Positions 7,278-16,430 of a DNA stretch of 64,000 nt are shown piece after piece. The translations under genes were made by a program, and so were the position numbers. The notes beneath the pieces were generated by a model that did not search any database, was not told where the DNA came from, and was given only the letters and a program-made list of their open reading frames with translations. Each line of letters starts with the position of its first letter. The stretch's first letter is position 1. The stretch comes from Polaromonas sp. OV174 (lineage in GTDB: Bacteria > Pseudomonadota > Gammaproteobacteria > Burkholderiales > Burkholderiaceae_C): contig NZ_FOKZ01000020.1 of the NCBI RefSeq assembly GCF_900112285.1, positions 1-64,000 of the forward strand, written 5' to 3'.

Positions 7278-8438
7278 ATGCTTATGGCTGTCACGCTCAT
7301 TGTCATCGTCGTCGTGTCGGTGCTGTTCCACTTCGTCAGCCCCTGGTGGACAACACCTCTGGCTTCAAACTGGCAGCAGATGGACGACACACTGACGATC
7401 ACGCTGGTGGTCACCGGCTTCTTTTTCGTCGTCATCAATTTTTTTCTGGCTTATATTTTGCTGCGCTATCGCCACCGCGACGGCAGTCGTGCAGCCTATG
7501 AGCCCGAAAACCGCAAACTGGAACGCTGGCTGATAGGCGTCACCACGGTCCTCATTGCGGCCCTGTTGGCGCCGGGCCTGGTGGTGTACGCCAATTACGT
7601 CAGCGCGCCGCGTGAGGCGGTTGTGATGGAGGTGCTGGGCCAGCAATGGCAATGGCGCTATCGCTTTCCCGGCGCCAGCGGCAAGCTGGGTCTGAGCGAT
7701 GCCCGTTTTGTCAGCGCGGCCAATCCTTTCGGTCTGGACCTGACCGATCCGGCGGGGCAGGCCAATATTTTGGTCAACAGCAATGAAGTACACCTGCCGG
7801 TAGGCAAGCCGATCAAGGTGTTGCTGCGCTCCAATGATGTGCTGCACGATTTCTATGTGCCGCCGTTTCGCGCCCGTGTGAATATGGTGCCGGGCATGGT
7901 GACTTCGTTCTGGTTCACGCCCACCAAAATGGGGCGCTATGAAGTGCTGTGCGCCCAGCTGTGCGGCATAGGGCACAGCAATATGCGGGGCGTCGTGGTG
8001 GTGGAAGACGAGCCGGCCTTTCAGGCCTGGCTGAAGGCACAGCCGACTTTCGCCATGACCATGGCCGGTCCGGCCCCTGGCGCGGTCGCCGGCTTGGCCG
8101 GTGGCGCGGATGCGCGGGTCGCCCAGGGCCATGCGCTGGCCCAGTCCAAGGGCTGTGTGGCCTGCCACACGGTTGACGGCAGTCCGCGCATAGGGCCGAC
8201 CTGGAAAGGCCTCTACGGCAAGCTGGAGACCATGGCTGACGGTTCGACGGCGCGGGTTGATGAAGCCTATCTGCAAGGCTTTATTCGCGATCCGCAGGCC
8301 CGCAGCGTGAAAGGCTATCCGCCTGTCATGCCCAAGATAGCGATGAGCGACGAGGAGTTGGCGGGGCTGGTGGCCTACATCCAGTCGCTGGGCAGCAGCC
8401 CAGCCCAGACCGCACCCGAGCAGAAGGCGCAGCGCTGA
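7278..8438 (+). CDS. coxM: Alternative cytochrome c oxidase subunit II with fused cytochrome c domain (CoxM-like)
   Basis: This 386-residue protein has two N-terminal membrane segments (about 1-20 and 35-60, with another at 78-95) and then a cupredoxin domain. The CuA ligands are visible as VLHDFYVPP (His) and CAQLCGIGHSNM (two Cys, His, Met). The C-terminal part holds a class I cytochrome c domain with CVACH and a distal Met near PPVMPKIAM. It accepts electrons from soluble cytochrome c and passes them to subunit I. Gene order II-I-III-III-IV matches the alternative coxMNOP oxidase of rhizobia, and the symbol is given on that basis. Confidence 0.9.
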   Translation: MLMAVTLIVIVVVSVLFHFVSPWWTTPLASNWQQMDDTLTITLVVTGFFFVVINFFLAYILLRYRHRDGSRAAYEPENRKLERWLIGVTTVLIAALLAPGLVVYANYVSAPREAVVMEVLGQQWQWRYRFPGASGKLGLSDARFVSAANPFGLDLTDPAGQANILVNSNEVHLPVGKPIKVLLRSNDVLHDFYVPPFRARVNMVPGMVTSFWFTPTKMGRYEVLCAQLCGIGHSNMRGVVVVEDEPAFQAWLKAQPTFAMTMAGPAPGAVAGLAGGADARVAQGHALAQSKGCVACHTVDGSPRIGPTWKGLYGKLETMADGSTARVDEAYLQGFIRDPQARSVKGYPPVMPKIAMSDEELAGLVAYIQSLGSSPAQTAPEQKAQR

Positions 8439-8468
8439 CGGCTTTGCCGTACCACCACAGGGAGCACC

Positions 8469-10238
8469 ATGGACCACGCCGACACCAGCTCGCACCATAT
8501 GCCGCAAAGCTTCTGGACACGCTACGTCTGGAGTCAGGACCACAAGGTGATTGCGGTGCAATACGCCTGCACCGCCATTGCCGTAGGTCTGGTGGGGCTG
8601 CTGCTGTCCAATCTGATGCGCTTGCAGCTGGGTTTTCCGGGTCAGTTCGAATTCATCAATGTCGAGCGTTACTACCAGTTCGTCACCATGCACGGCATGA
8701 TCATGGTGATCTATCTGCTCACCGCGCTGTTTCTGGGCGGCTTCGGCAATTACCTGATTCCGCTGATGGTGGGCGCGCGCGACATGGTGTTTCCCTACCT
8801 CAATATGCTGAGCTTCTGGATCTATCTGTTGGCGGTGCTGGTGCTGATGCTGAGCTTCTTCGTCCCGGGCGGGCCTACCGGCGCGGGCTGGACGCTGTAT
8901 CCGCCGCAGGCCATATTGCCGGGCACACCGGGCAACGAGTGGGGCATCATCGTGATGCTGGTTTCGCTGCTGATCTTCATTGTGGCCACCACCATGGGCG
9001 GGCTTAATTACGTCACTACCGTGCTGCAGGCGCGCTGCGAGGGCATGACGCTGTTGCGTATGCCGCTCACGGTGTGGGGCATTTTTGTCGCCACTATTTT
9101 GGCGCTGCTGGCCTTTCCGGCGCTTTTTGTCAGTGGCGTGATGATGCTGATGGATCGCACCCTGGGCACCAGCTTTTTCATGCCGGCGCTGGTATCCATG
9201 GGGCAGGTGACGAATTACAAGGGCGGCAGCCCGCTGCTGTTTCAGCACCTGTTCTGGTTCTTCGGCCACCCCGAGGTCTACATCGTGGCCCTGCCGGCCT
9301 TCGGCATCGTCTCCGATCTGATCAGCGTGCATGCGCGCAAGAGCATCTTTGGCTACCGCATGATGGTGTGGGCCATCCTGGCCATTGGCGTGTTGAGCGT
9401 TGTGGTGTGGGCGCACCACATGTTCGTTAGCGGCATGAATCCGTATTTTGGTTTCTTCTTTGCGACCACCACGCTGATCATCGCCGTGCCCACCGCCATC
9501 AAGGTTTACAACTGGCTGCTGACCCTGTGGCGCGGCGATATACATCTGACCGTACCCATGCTGTTTGCGCTGGCCTTTGTCAGCACTTTTGTGATTGGCG
9601 GGCTGACCGGGCTGTTTTTGGGCAATGTGAGCGTGGACATTCCCTTGTCGGGCACTTACTTTGTGGTGGCGCACTTTCACATGGTGATGGGTGTGGCGCC
9701 GCTGCTGGTGGTGTTCGGCGGTATCTACCACTGGTTTCCCAAGATTACCGGTCGCATGCTGGACGACCGGCTCGGCAAGCTGCATTTCTGGATTACTTTT
9801 CTGGGCACTTATGCGATTTATTTTCCCATGCATTACCTGGGCGTGCTGGGTATGCCGCGGCGCTATTACAACTATGACAACTACCAGTTCATTCCGCCCT
9901 CGGCTCACGCACTGAATGCCTTTATCACCGTGGCCGCGCTGATCGTTGGGGCCACGCAACTGCTGTTTATCGTCAACCTGGCCTGGAGCGCGGTGCGCGG
10001 CCGGCGCGCGGAGGCCAATCCCTGGCGCGCCGCCTCGCTGGAATGGCAGACGCCGCAAACGCCGCCTGGCCACGGCAATTGGGGGCCTCAGTCGCCCGTG
10101 GTCTATCGCTGGGCCTATGCCTACAGCGTTCCGGGCGCTGCGCAAGACTTCATCCCGCAGAACGCGCCGCTGGCGGCCGGCGGCATGGAGCCTGAAGCGG
10201 GCACTGACAAGGGCTCAACAAGTGGAGCGCTGGCATGA
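8469..10238 (+). CDS. coxN: Alternative cytochrome c oxidase subunit I (CoxN-like)
   Basis: This 589-residue heme-copper oxidase core subunit has 12 membrane segments. CuB and the cross-linked tyrosine are at GHPEVYIVALPAFG, the further CuB histidines are at WAHHMF, and the heme a3 and heme a histidines are at VAHFHMVMG. The GHPEV glutamate marks an A1-type oxidase. In the D-channel region the sequence is GARDMVFPYLNMLSFW. The entry Asp and first Asn are present, but the neighbouring Arg and second Asn of the usual DMAFPRMNN are Tyr and Met. The gene overlaps the next one by four bases (ATGA), which suggests translational coupling. Confidence 0.93.
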   Translation: MDHADTSSHHMPQSFWTRYVWSQDHKVIAVQYACTAIAVGLVGLLLSNLMRLQLGFPGQFEFINVERYYQFVTMHGMIMVIYLLTALFLGGFGNYLIPLMVGARDMVFPYLNMLSFWIYLLAVLVLMLSFFVPGGPTGAGWTLYPPQAILPGTPGNEWGIIVMLVSLLIFIVATTMGGLNYVTTVLQARCEGMTLLRMPLTVWGIFVATILALLAFPALFVSGVMMLMDRTLGTSFFMPALVSMGQVTNYKGGSPLLFQHLFWFFGHPEVYIVALPAFGIVSDLISVHARKSIFGYRMMVWAILAIGVLSVVVWAHHMFVSGMNPYFGFFFATTTLIIAVPTAIKVYNWLLTLWRGDIHLTVPMLFALAFVSTFVIGGLTGLFLGNVSVDIPLSGTYFVVAHFHMVMGVAPLLVVFGGIYHWFPKITGRMLDDRLGKLHFWITFLGTYAIYFPMHYLGVLGMPRRYYNYDNYQFIPPSAHALNAFITVAALIVGATQLLFIVNLAWSAVRGRRAEANPWRAASLEWQTPQTPPGHGNWGPQSPVVYRWAYAYSVPGAAQDFIPQNAPLAAGGMEPEAGTDKGSTSGALA

Positions 10239-10855
10239 ATGCGAGCACAGTCCTGACCACCTCCGCTGTGGCTGATCGTCACAGCCGCGGCGCCAATGCC
10301 GGCATAGGCTTGTGGGTGTTCATGGGCGTGGCGACCACCTTGTTCCTGCTGTTCATCACCGCCTATGTGATGCGCATGAACGCAAGCGACTGGTCGGCGA
10401 TCGCCATGCCTTGGCAGTTGTGGGTTAGTACCGCCCTGCTGCTGGCGGGTAGCGTATTGCTGCAACAGGCCAGCAAGGCTGCGCAAGGCTTGCACTGGGG
10501 TCAGGCCGGCAGCTTGCTGCTGGCAGGTGGCGCCTGTGCCTGGGTGTTTCTGGGGGTTCAGCTATGGGCCTGGCAGGCCTTGTACGCGCAGCATGTGATG
10601 CCGGCTGGCAATCCGGCCGCCAGTTTCTTTTACCTGCTGACGGCCTTGCACGGCCTGCATGTGGCCGGCGGCCTGGTGGCTTGGGGCGTCATCACGCATG
10701 ACTTCTGGCGCCGGCCCGACCCGGTTCGGGATGCCTGGCGCATGGCCTTGTGCGCACGCTACTGGCATTTCCTGCTGGCTGTGTGGGCCTTGCTGTTTGC
10801 CACGCTGGGCGGGCTGACACCTGAAGTGGTGCGCTTTATCTGCGGCCCCGCCTGA
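10235..10855 (+). CDS. coxO: Alternative oxidase subunit III-like protein (CoxO-like)
   Basis: This 206-residue membrane protein has about five hydrophobic segments and the late subunit III signature LLTALHGLHVAGGLVAWG, followed by ARYWHFLLAVW. It is shorter than a full CtaE because the first two helices of the canonical seven are missing. A second subunit III-like gene follows directly. This pair, one after the other, is the arrangement known from coxO and coxP. It overlaps the subunit I gene by four bases. Confidence 0.85.
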   Translation: MNASTVLTTSAVADRHSRGANAGIGLWVFMGVATTLFLLFITAYVMRMNASDWSAIAMPWQLWVSTALLLAGSVLLQQASKAAQGLHWGQAGSLLLAGGACAWVFLGVQLWAWQALYAQHVMPAGNPAASFFYLLTALHGLHVAGGLVAWGVITHDFWRRPDPVRDAWRMALCARYWHFLLAVWALLFATLGGLTPEVVRFICGPA

Positions 10856-10866
10856 AAGGTTTCGCC

Positions 10867-11568
10867 ATGAACACGACGACTGCTCCCATCACTGCGCCGC
10901 CAGATGTCTTGGCAGCGCCTGGCGGCTGGCGTGGGCTGGTCACGGACTGGTCGTCGGATCAGCAGGCCTTTCAGGTGTCCTGGGGCAAGGCCATGATGTG
11001 GATTTTTTTGCTCTCCGATACCTTTGTGTTCAGCTGTTTTCTTGTTGGCTACATGACGGTGCGCATCTCGACCACCGTACCTTGGCCTAACCCTAGTGAG
11101 GTGTTTGCCTTGCATGTAGGGGGTGCCGATGTGCCACTGCTGCTGATCGCCCTGATGACTTTTGTGCTCATCACTAGCAGCGGAACCATGGCGATGGCGG
11201 TGAACTTCGCCTATGCCCGTGACCGCGTGAATGCCGCCACGCTGATGCTGGTAACGGCCACCTTTGGCGAGATGTTTGTTTTCATGCAGGCCTTCGAGTG
11301 GTCCAAGCTGATTCTGGAGGAGGGCGTTCGGCCCTGGGGCAATGCCATGGGGGCGGCACAGTTTGGTTCGGCATTTTTCATGATCACGGGCTTTCACGGC
11401 TTGCATGTGTCCATAGGCGTGATTTACCTGATGACCGTGGCGTTCAAGCTGTTGCGCGGCGATTATGAAAAGACCGGCAATTACCAGATTGTCGAGATTG
11501 CCGGTTTGTACTGGCACTTCGTCGATCTGGTCTGGCTGTTCATTTTTGCGCTGTTTTATCTCTGGTGA
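10867..11568 (+). CDS. coxP: Alternative oxidase subunit III (CoxP-like)
   Basis: This 233-residue protein has a soluble N-terminal tail of about 40 residues and then five or six membrane segments. It carries the subunit III signature ITGFHGLHVSIGVIYL and ends with LYWHFVDLVWLFIFALFYLW, typical of cytochrome c oxidase subunit III C-termini. It starts 11 bases after the coxO-like gene. Subunit III stabilises the oxidase core and proton uptake; the role of having two such subunits here is not known from sequence. Confidence 0.87.
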   Translation: MNTTTAPITAPPDVLAAPGGWRGLVTDWSSDQQAFQVSWGKAMMWIFLLSDTFVFSCFLVGYMTVRISTTVPWPNPSEVFALHVGGADVPLLLIALMTFVLITSSGTMAMAVNFAYARDRVNAATLMLVTATFGEMFVFMQAFEWSKLILEEGVRPWGNAMGAAQFGSAFFMITGFHGLHVSIGVIYLMTVAFKLLRGDYEKTGNYQIVEIAGLYWHFVDLVWLFIFALFYLW

Positions 11569-11578
11569 GGGGGATCAT

Positions 11579-11644
11579 GGCCCCCATGCTCATATTCATT
11601 CGCCGTCCCCCGAGGGGGATGAAAACCCGCCTATGGGCGGCTCG
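11579..11644 (-). repeat. Family 2 interspersed repeat, copy 1
   Basis: On the minus strand it has GAGCCGCCCATAGGCGG, then CATCCCCCTCGGGGGACGG, then ATATGAGCATGGGGGCC. The CCCCC/GGGGG hairpin and the terminal GGGGGC align with copies at 27313 and 54899. It occupies almost the whole gap between the coxP-like and subunit IV genes inside the operon. Confidence 0.65.
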
Positions 11645-11658
11645 TCGGAGGGTTTGAC

Positions 11659-11970
11659 ATGTCATCTACCGGCCAACAACATCCCATCAGCCTTTATCTC
11701 AAGGTCTGGGGTCTGCTATTCGTGCTTAGCGCAATGTCCTACCTCGTGGACTACCTTCATTTCCAGGGTTATCTGCGCTGGGGCCTGATACTGGCTTTCA
11801 TGTTGATCAAGGCCGGCCTGGTTGTGGCGGTTTTCATGCATATGGCCTGGGAAAGGCTGGCGCTGGTCTGCGCCATTTTGGTGCCGCCGTTGTGCCTGCT
11901 GGTGCTGGTGGCTCTGATGGCTGCTGAGGCCGACCATACCTTGGTCACGCGCTTGCTGTTTTTCCGCTAA
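11659..11970 (+). CDS. Cytochrome oxidase subunit IV-like protein
   Basis: This 103-residue protein has three membrane segments, the layout of prokaryotic COX4/CyoD-type subunits. The second segment ends in KAGLVVAVFMHMAWE, the characteristic basic residue plus F-M-H-M motif of that family. It is the last gene of the alternative oxidase operon and is separated from the coxP-like gene by a family 2 repeat. The start is the ATG at 11659; the upstream bases GGAGGG provide a ribosome-binding site. Confidence 0.85.
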   Translation: MSSTGQQHPISLYLKVWGLLFVLSAMSYLVDYLHFQGYLRWGLILAFMLIKAGLVVAVFMHMAWERLALVCAILVPPLCLLVLVALMAAEADHTLVTRLLFFR

Positions 11971-12453
11971 AGACGGCCTCCCTTGTTATCTGGCGCCTGG
12001 GTGGCGAACTCATTGCGGTAGTTTGGGCTGATACCCGGCGCGCGTGCTCGCACGCAGGCGATTTACGAGACAAACGGGGCTACAATCCAAAGCTTAATTT
12101 TGGGGTGCTCCCATGCGTCAGCCGGCCAAGGCGTGTCAGGCATTGCAGGCAATGTCAGCGTTTCGTTTCGCCGCCGTGCTGAGATTTCTCAAGTTTCGCT
12201 GTTGACTGACGCCTGCCCGACCGGGTTGGTGTCGCTTGTCCTTGTGCGCGGCTTGGTGGCGGGTAGGGGCAGGTGACATGCGCGTCCTGAATTGCGGCCC
12301 GGACCAGCTCACTAACTCCGCTTTACGCTGCGTGTCTGTTGAGTCAGACCCGGATGTTTCGCATCATTTTAAGCAGTGGCGGATTGACCTGCCGCAAACT
12401 TTATAATGATCAGTTAATTCAATCGGTAATTGAAGCAAGAAAAAGTGATCACG
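11971..12453 (+). promoter_or_regulatory. Long leader and promoter region of the main oxidase operon
   Basis: This 483-base gap separates the two oxidase operons. It contains a TACAAT -10-like box at 12081-12086 without a good -35. A 30-codon reading frame follows at 12113-12205. A 7-bp perfect stem (CCTGCCC at 12212-12218 with GGGCAGG at 12267-12273) encloses about 48 bases. A TATAAT box lies at 12402-12407 with TTGACC 12 bases upstream, which is shorter than the usual spacing. The length and structure suggest leader-level control, but no known riboswitch is recognised. Confidence 0.4.
12113..12205 (+). CDS. Possible 30-residue leader peptide
   Basis: This short frame starts with ATG at 12113 and ends with TGA at 12203-12205. 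It encodes a basic peptide that ends in VLRFLKFRC. It lies about 27 bases downstream of a TACAAT box and upstream of a GC-rich stem in the ctaC leader. It could be a regulatory leader peptide or chance; no ribosome-binding site is clear and coding potential cannot be tested here. Confidence 0.25.
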   Translation: MRQPAKACQALQAMSAFRFAAVLRFLKFRC

Positions 12454-13656
12454 ATGAACCTAAGCAACACCATGAGCAAAATGACAGGGCTTGGCATGCA
12501 GCATGCTGGCGCAATTCTGGTATCTGCAGCCGCCTGGATCAGTACTGCCGCTTATGCCGTGAATGACTTGCCTGGGGGGCCGGCGGTCAATCAGCTCAAT
12601 TTACATCCGGCTGCCACCAAGATTGCCGAAGAGCAGCAATGGCTGCACTGGTTCATGATGGCTATCTGCCTTGTGATTTTTGTGGCAGTGTTTGCCGTGA
12701 TGTTTTACTCCATCTTGAAACATCGCAAGTCCGTGGGTCACAAGTCGGCCAATTTCCACGAGTCCACCGTCGTTGAAATCGCCTGGACTGTGGTGCCTTT
12801 CATCATCGTGATCGCCATGGCCCTGCCGGCGACCAAGGTGCTGGTGGCGCAGAAGGATACAACGGGCGCAGACCTCACCATCAAGGCCACGGGTATCCAG
12901 TGGAAATGGGGCTACGACTACATCAAGGGCGAGGGCGAAGGCATTGGCTTTGTCTCGACACTGGACAACGCGCAGCGCGAAATGTCCGACAACGGCGGCC
13001 CCAAGGCCGGCGAAGCGCCTGACGACTACCTGCTCAAGGTTGACTATCCACTGGTCGTCCCCGTCAACAAGAAAATTCGCATCATCACCACGGCCAATGA
13101 CGTGATTCATGCCTTTGCCGTGCCCGCCTTCGGCATCAAGCAAGATGCCATTCCCGGTTTTGTTCGCGACACTTGGTTCCGTGCCGAAAAAATCGGCGAC
13201 TACTACGGTCAGTGCCAGGAACTCTGCGGCAAAGAGCATGCCTACATGCCCATCCACGTGAAAGTCGTCTCTGCGCAGGACTACAGCGCATGGGTAGCGG
13301 TCAAGGCCAAGGAAGCTGCTGCCAAAGCCGATGATCCGTCCAAGGTCTGGACGCTGGTGGATCTCAAGGTGCGTGGTGAAAAAGTATATGGTGCCAACTG
13401 TGCTGCTTGCCACCAGGCAAACGGCAAAGGCGCGGGGCCCATCAAACCGTTGGACGGCTCTGCAGTGGTGCTGGATGCGGACCATGGCAAGCAAATTCAT
13501 GTCGTGTTGAATGGAGCTGCCGGCGGCGCCATGCCGTCCTGGAAGGCCCTGAGCGACACCGACCTGGCGGCAGTCCTCACTTACACCAAGAACAATTGGT
13601 CTAACCAGACTGGTCAGATCATTCAGCCGGCTGAAGTTCAGGCCGCGCGCAAGTAA
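12454..13656 (+). CDS. ctaC: Cytochrome c oxidase subunit II (aa3 type) with C-terminal cytochrome c domain
   Basis: This 400-residue protein has a signal-like N-terminus ending near AAYA and two membrane segments (about 65-90 and 108-125). The CuA cupredoxin domain has VIHAFAVPAFG and GQCQELCGKEHAYMPIH, which supply the two Cys, two His and Met ligands. A cytochrome c domain with CAACH at the C-terminus accepts electrons from soluble cytochrome c. The ATG at 12454 is preferred to an in-frame TTG at 12430, and an ATG at 12472 is also possible. It opens the large aa3 operon, with subunit I 95 bases downstream. Confidence 0.92.
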   Translation: MNLSNTMSKMTGLGMQHAGAILVSAAAWISTAAYAVNDLPGGPAVNQLNLHPAATKIAEEQQWLHWFMMAICLVIFVAVFAVMFYSILKHRKSVGHKSANFHESTVVEIAWTVVPFIIVIAMALPATKVLVAQKDTTGADLTIKATGIQWKWGYDYIKGEGEGIGFVSTLDNAQREMSDNGGPKAGEAPDDYLLKVDYPLVVPVNKKIRIITTANDVIHAFAVPAFGIKQDAIPGFVRDTWFRAEKIGDYYGQCQELCGKEHAYMPIHVKVVSAQDYSAWVAVKAKEAAAKADDPSKVWTLVDLKVRGEKVYGANCAACHQANGKGAGPIKPLDGSAVVLDADHGKQIHVVLNGAAGGAMPSWKALSDTDLAAVLTYTKNNWSNQTGQIIQPAEVQAARK

Positions 13657-13751
13657 GTAGATTTGACCCCGCAGATCCATAAGCAACCGGCCGGACCCGT
13701 CGTCGGCCTCAAAGAAAAAGCTACAGGCATAAGCCACCAAAGGAAGTCAAG

Positions 13752-15386
13752 ATGAGTGCAGTTCTCGATCATCACGATCACGCGCATGACGCCCATGATC
13801 ACCATGCCCCGACGGGCTGGCGTCGTTGGGTGTTCGCCACCAATCACAAAGACATCGGCACGCTGTACCTGTTGTTCAGCTTTTTCATGCTGATGTTCGG
13901 TGGCGTGCTGGCGCTGATGATTCGTGCCGAACTGTTTCAGCCCGGTCTGCAGCTGGTGAACCCCGAGCTGTTCAATCAGCTCACCACCATGCATGGACTG
14001 ATCATGGTGTTTGGCGCCATCATGCCGGCTTTCGTGGGCTTTGCGAACTGGATGATTCCGCTGCAAATCGGCGCCTCCGACATGGCATTTGCGCGCATGA
14101 ATAACTTCAGTTTCTGGCTGATGATTCCTGCCGGCCTGATGCTGACCATGTCGTTCTTCATGCCTGGTGGCGCACCTGCTGCGGGTTGGACGCTGTACGC
14201 GCCACTGACCTTGCAAATGGGTCCATCCATGGACGCGGGTATTTTTGCCATGCACCTGCTGGGCGCCTCGTCCATCATGGGTTCCATCAACATCATCGTG
14301 ACCATCCTGAACATGCGCGCCCCTGGCATGACGCTGATGAAGATGCCGATGTTCTGCTGGACCTGGCTGATCACCGCCTACCTGCTGATCGCCGTGATGC
14401 CCGTGCTGGCCGGCGCCATCACCATGACGCTGACCGATCGCCACTTTGGCACCAGCTTCTTTAACCCCGCCGGCGGCGGCGACCCGGTGATGTACCAGCA
14501 CATTTTCTGGTTCTTCGGCCACCCCGAGGTTTACATCATGATCTTGCCGGCCTTCGGCATCGTCAGTCACATCATTCCGGCCTTCTCACGCAAGCGCCTG
14601 TTCGGTTATGCATCGATGGTTTACGCCACCGGCTCCATCGCCATCCTGAGCTTCGTGGTCTGGGCGCACCACATGTTCACCACCGGCATGCCGGTCACAG
14701 GCCAGCTTTTCTTCATGTACTCGACCATGTTGATCGCGGTGCCAACGGGCGTGAAAGTGTTCAACTGGATCGCCACCATGTGGAAGGGTTCCATGACATT
14801 TGAGACCCCCATGCTGTTTGCCGTGGGTTTCATCTTCGTGTTTACCATCGGCGGCCTGACGGGTGTGATCCTGGCAGTGGCTCCAATTGACATTCAGCTG
14901 CAGGACACTTATTACGTCGTGGCCCACTTCCACTATGTGCTGGTGGCCGGTTCCCTGTATGCCATGTTTGCCGGTTTCTACTACTGGAGCCCGAAGTGGA
15001 CCGGTGTGATGTACAACGAAACCCGCGGCAAGATCCACTTTTGGTGGTCGCTGATTTCCTTCAACGTGACTTTCTTCCCGATGCACTTTTTGGGTCTGGC
15101 CGGTATGCCGCGCCGCTATGCCGACTACCCGATGCAGTTCGCCGACTTCAATGCGGTGGCCAGTGTGGGTGCTTTCTTCTTCGGCTTCGCTCAGCTGTAC
15201 TTCTTCCTGTTCATCGTGATTCCCACTATGCGCGGCAAGGGCGCGCCGGCTCCCCAGAATCCCTGGGCAGACGAAAGCGGCAAGGGTGCCCAGGGTCTGG
15301 AGTGGGAAGTGCCTTCGCCAGCACCATTTCACACCTTTGAAACCCCTCCCAAGCTGGATGCCACGGCAACCCGCGTGATTGCTTGA
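13752..15386 (+). CDS. ctaD: Cytochrome c oxidase subunit I
   Basis: This 544-residue catalytic subunit holds heme a, heme a3 and CuB. All landmark residues are present: [14 protein letters not shown] (Glu, CuB His, cross-linked Tyr), WAHHMF (CuB His pair), PTGVKVFNW (K-channel Lys), and VAHFHYVLV (heme a3 and heme a His). The D-channel motif [17 protein letters not shown] has the canonical Asp and both Asn. The start follows an AGGAAGTCAAG site. The histidine-rich N-terminus ([12 protein letters not shown]) may bind copper. The small assembly protein gene follows 14 bases downstream. Confidence 0.96.
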   Translation: MSAVLDHHDHAHDAHDHHAPTGWRRWVFATNHKDIGTLYLLFSFFMLMFGGVLALMIRAELFQPGLQLVNPELFNQLTTMHGLIMVFGAIMPAFVGFANWMIPLQIGASDMAFARMNNFSFWLMIPAGLMLTMSFFMPGGAPAAGWTLYAPLTLQMGPSMDAGIFAMHLLGASSIMGSINIIVTILNMRAPGMTLMKMPMFCWTWLITAYLLIAVMPVLAGAITMTLTDRHFGTSFFNPAGGGDPVMYQHIFWFFGHPEVYIMILPAFGIVSHIIPAFSRKRLFGYASMVYATGSIAILSFVVWAHHMFTTGMPVTGQLFFMYSTMLIAVPTGVKVFNWIATMWKGSMTFETPMLFAVGFIFVFTIGGLTGVILAVAPIDIQLQDTYYVVAHFHYVLVAGSLYAMFAGFYYWSPKWTGVMYNETRGKIHFWWSLISFNVTFFPMHFLGLAGMPRRYADYPMQFADFNAVASVGAFFFGFAQLYFFLFIVIPTMRGKGAPAPQNPWADESGKGAQGLEWEVPSPAPFHTFETPPKLDATATRVIA

Positions 15387-15400
15387 ACCAGACCATTGTC

Positions 15401-15514
15401 ATGACACCCGAGCAAAAGAAAAAAAACAATCTTCGCCTGGCATTGATACTGGCGTCGGTCGCGCTTGTTTTTTTTGCCGGCTTCATGGTCAAGATGATTT
15501 TTCTGAGCCATTAA
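15401..15514 (+). CDS. Cytochrome oxidase small assembly protein (37 residues)
   Basis: This very short gene runs from ATG at 15401 to TAA at 15512-15514. The product has a lysine-rich start (MTPEQKKKNNLRLAL), one membrane segment and the end MVKMIFLSH. It lies between subunit I and Cox11/CtaG, where betaproteobacteria carry a conserved one-helix protein annotated as a cytochrome oxidase small assembly protein. The function is known only by association with oxidase operons. It is easily missed because of its length. Confidence 0.75.
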   Translation: MTPEQKKKNNLRLALILASVALVFFAGFMVKMIFLSH

Positions 15515-15548
15515 GTGGCTCAAGCAGTTCAATCAAGGCAATAGAGTG

Positions 15549-16160
15549 ATGCGGTTTCAGCGTGAAAACTTCAGGATGGTGGGCAAGCTTGGCGTGATCG
15601 TGCTTGGCATGTTCTGCTTTGGTTACGCACTGGTGCCTATTTACAAAGCTATTTGCGAGATGACAGGCATCAATGTGCTGGCTTTGGGCGACAGGCAAAT
15701 CCCAGGAGCCACCGCCAAGCTGCCTGCCAACACGCAGGTCGATCTGACGCGCAGCATTACGGTGGAGTTTGATGCCAACGCACGTGGTCCCTGGCATTTC
15801 AAGCCTGCCCAGAGTTCGCTCCAGGTGCATCCGGGTGAACTCACCACGGTGATGTATGAGTTTCAGAATGTGCAGGATCGCACCATGTCCGCGCAAGCTA
15901 TTCCCAGTTATGCGCCGTCACAGGCCGGCGCTCATTTCAACAAGCTGGAGTGTTTTTGCTTTAGCCAGTACACACTGGCACCCGGTGAGAAAAAACAGTG
16001 GCCGGTGGCTTTTGTGATTGACCCCAAGCTGTCCAAAGACGTGAAAACTATCACGCTGTCCTACACTTTTTTTGAAGTCGGCGGCAAGACGCCGGCTGCG
16101 CCGGATACACCTAAAGCGAGCACCGCTGCGGCCACCCTTGAGAAGCAGGCTGGCGCATGA
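15549..16160 (+). CDS. ctaG: Cytochrome c oxidase assembly protein CtaG/Cox11
   Basis: This 203-residue protein is the copper chaperone that delivers CuB to subunit I. It has one N-terminal membrane anchor (about residues 13-35) and a periplasmic immunoglobulin-like domain. The conserved copper motif CFCF is at residues 135-138, and the family segment YTLAPGEKKQWPVAFVIDP follows. The ATG at 15549 directly follows an alternative GTG at 15546. The gene overlaps the DUF2970 gene by four bases, so both are probably translated together. Confidence 0.93.
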   Translation: MRFQRENFRMVGKLGVIVLGMFCFGYALVPIYKAICEMTGINVLALGDRQIPGATAKLPANTQVDLTRSITVEFDANARGPWHFKPAQSSLQVHPGELTTVMYEFQNVQDRTMSAQAIPSYAPSQAGAHFNKLECFCFSQYTLAPGEKKQWPVAFVIDPKLSKDVKTITLSYTFFEVGGKTPAAPDTPKASTAAATLEKQAGA

Positions 16161-16360
16161 GCAAAAATCCGTCCAAGCCGTCTTTGTGGCGCACGGTCAA
16201 GGCCATAGCCTGGTCTTTCGTGGGCTTGCGGGCGCGCGGTGACTATGAGGAAGACATCAAGAACCTGAGCCCCATCCACATCATCGTGGTCGGGTTGATA
16301 GGCGTCTTTTTGTTTGTGGCGGTTCTGGTGTTGTTGGCGAACTGGATGGTCGCGCGCTAG
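16157..16360 (+). CDS. DUF2970 family small membrane protein
   Basis: This 67-residue protein has the pattern typical of DUF2970: an N-terminal LWRTVKAIAWSFVGLRARG segment, an acidic EEDIKNLSPIHI stretch and one C-terminal membrane helix. Members are regularly found between Cox11 and subunit III in Burkholderiales. The function is unknown. The start codon overlaps the stop of ctaG. Confidence 0.85.
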   Translation: MSKNPSKPSLWRTVKAIAWSFVGLRARGDYEEDIKNLSPIHIIVVGLIGVFLFVAVLVLLANWMVAR

Positions 16361-16430
16361 TAGGTCTTGCCGCATCACGGTTTGAATTAAAAAATTATTG
16401 AAAATTCGAGAGAAAAACAGGAGTCGAGCG

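Noticed and set aside
7365-10145. A 926-codon open frame on the minus strand opposite the alternative oxidase genes
   Set aside because: It is antisense to clear oxidase subunits II and I, is very rich in His, Gln and Arg as expected for a GC-rich shadow frame, and has no family features.
12601-13740. A 379-codon minus-strand frame opposite ctaC
   Set aside because: It mirrors the conserved ctaC gene, and its composition is that of an antisense frame.
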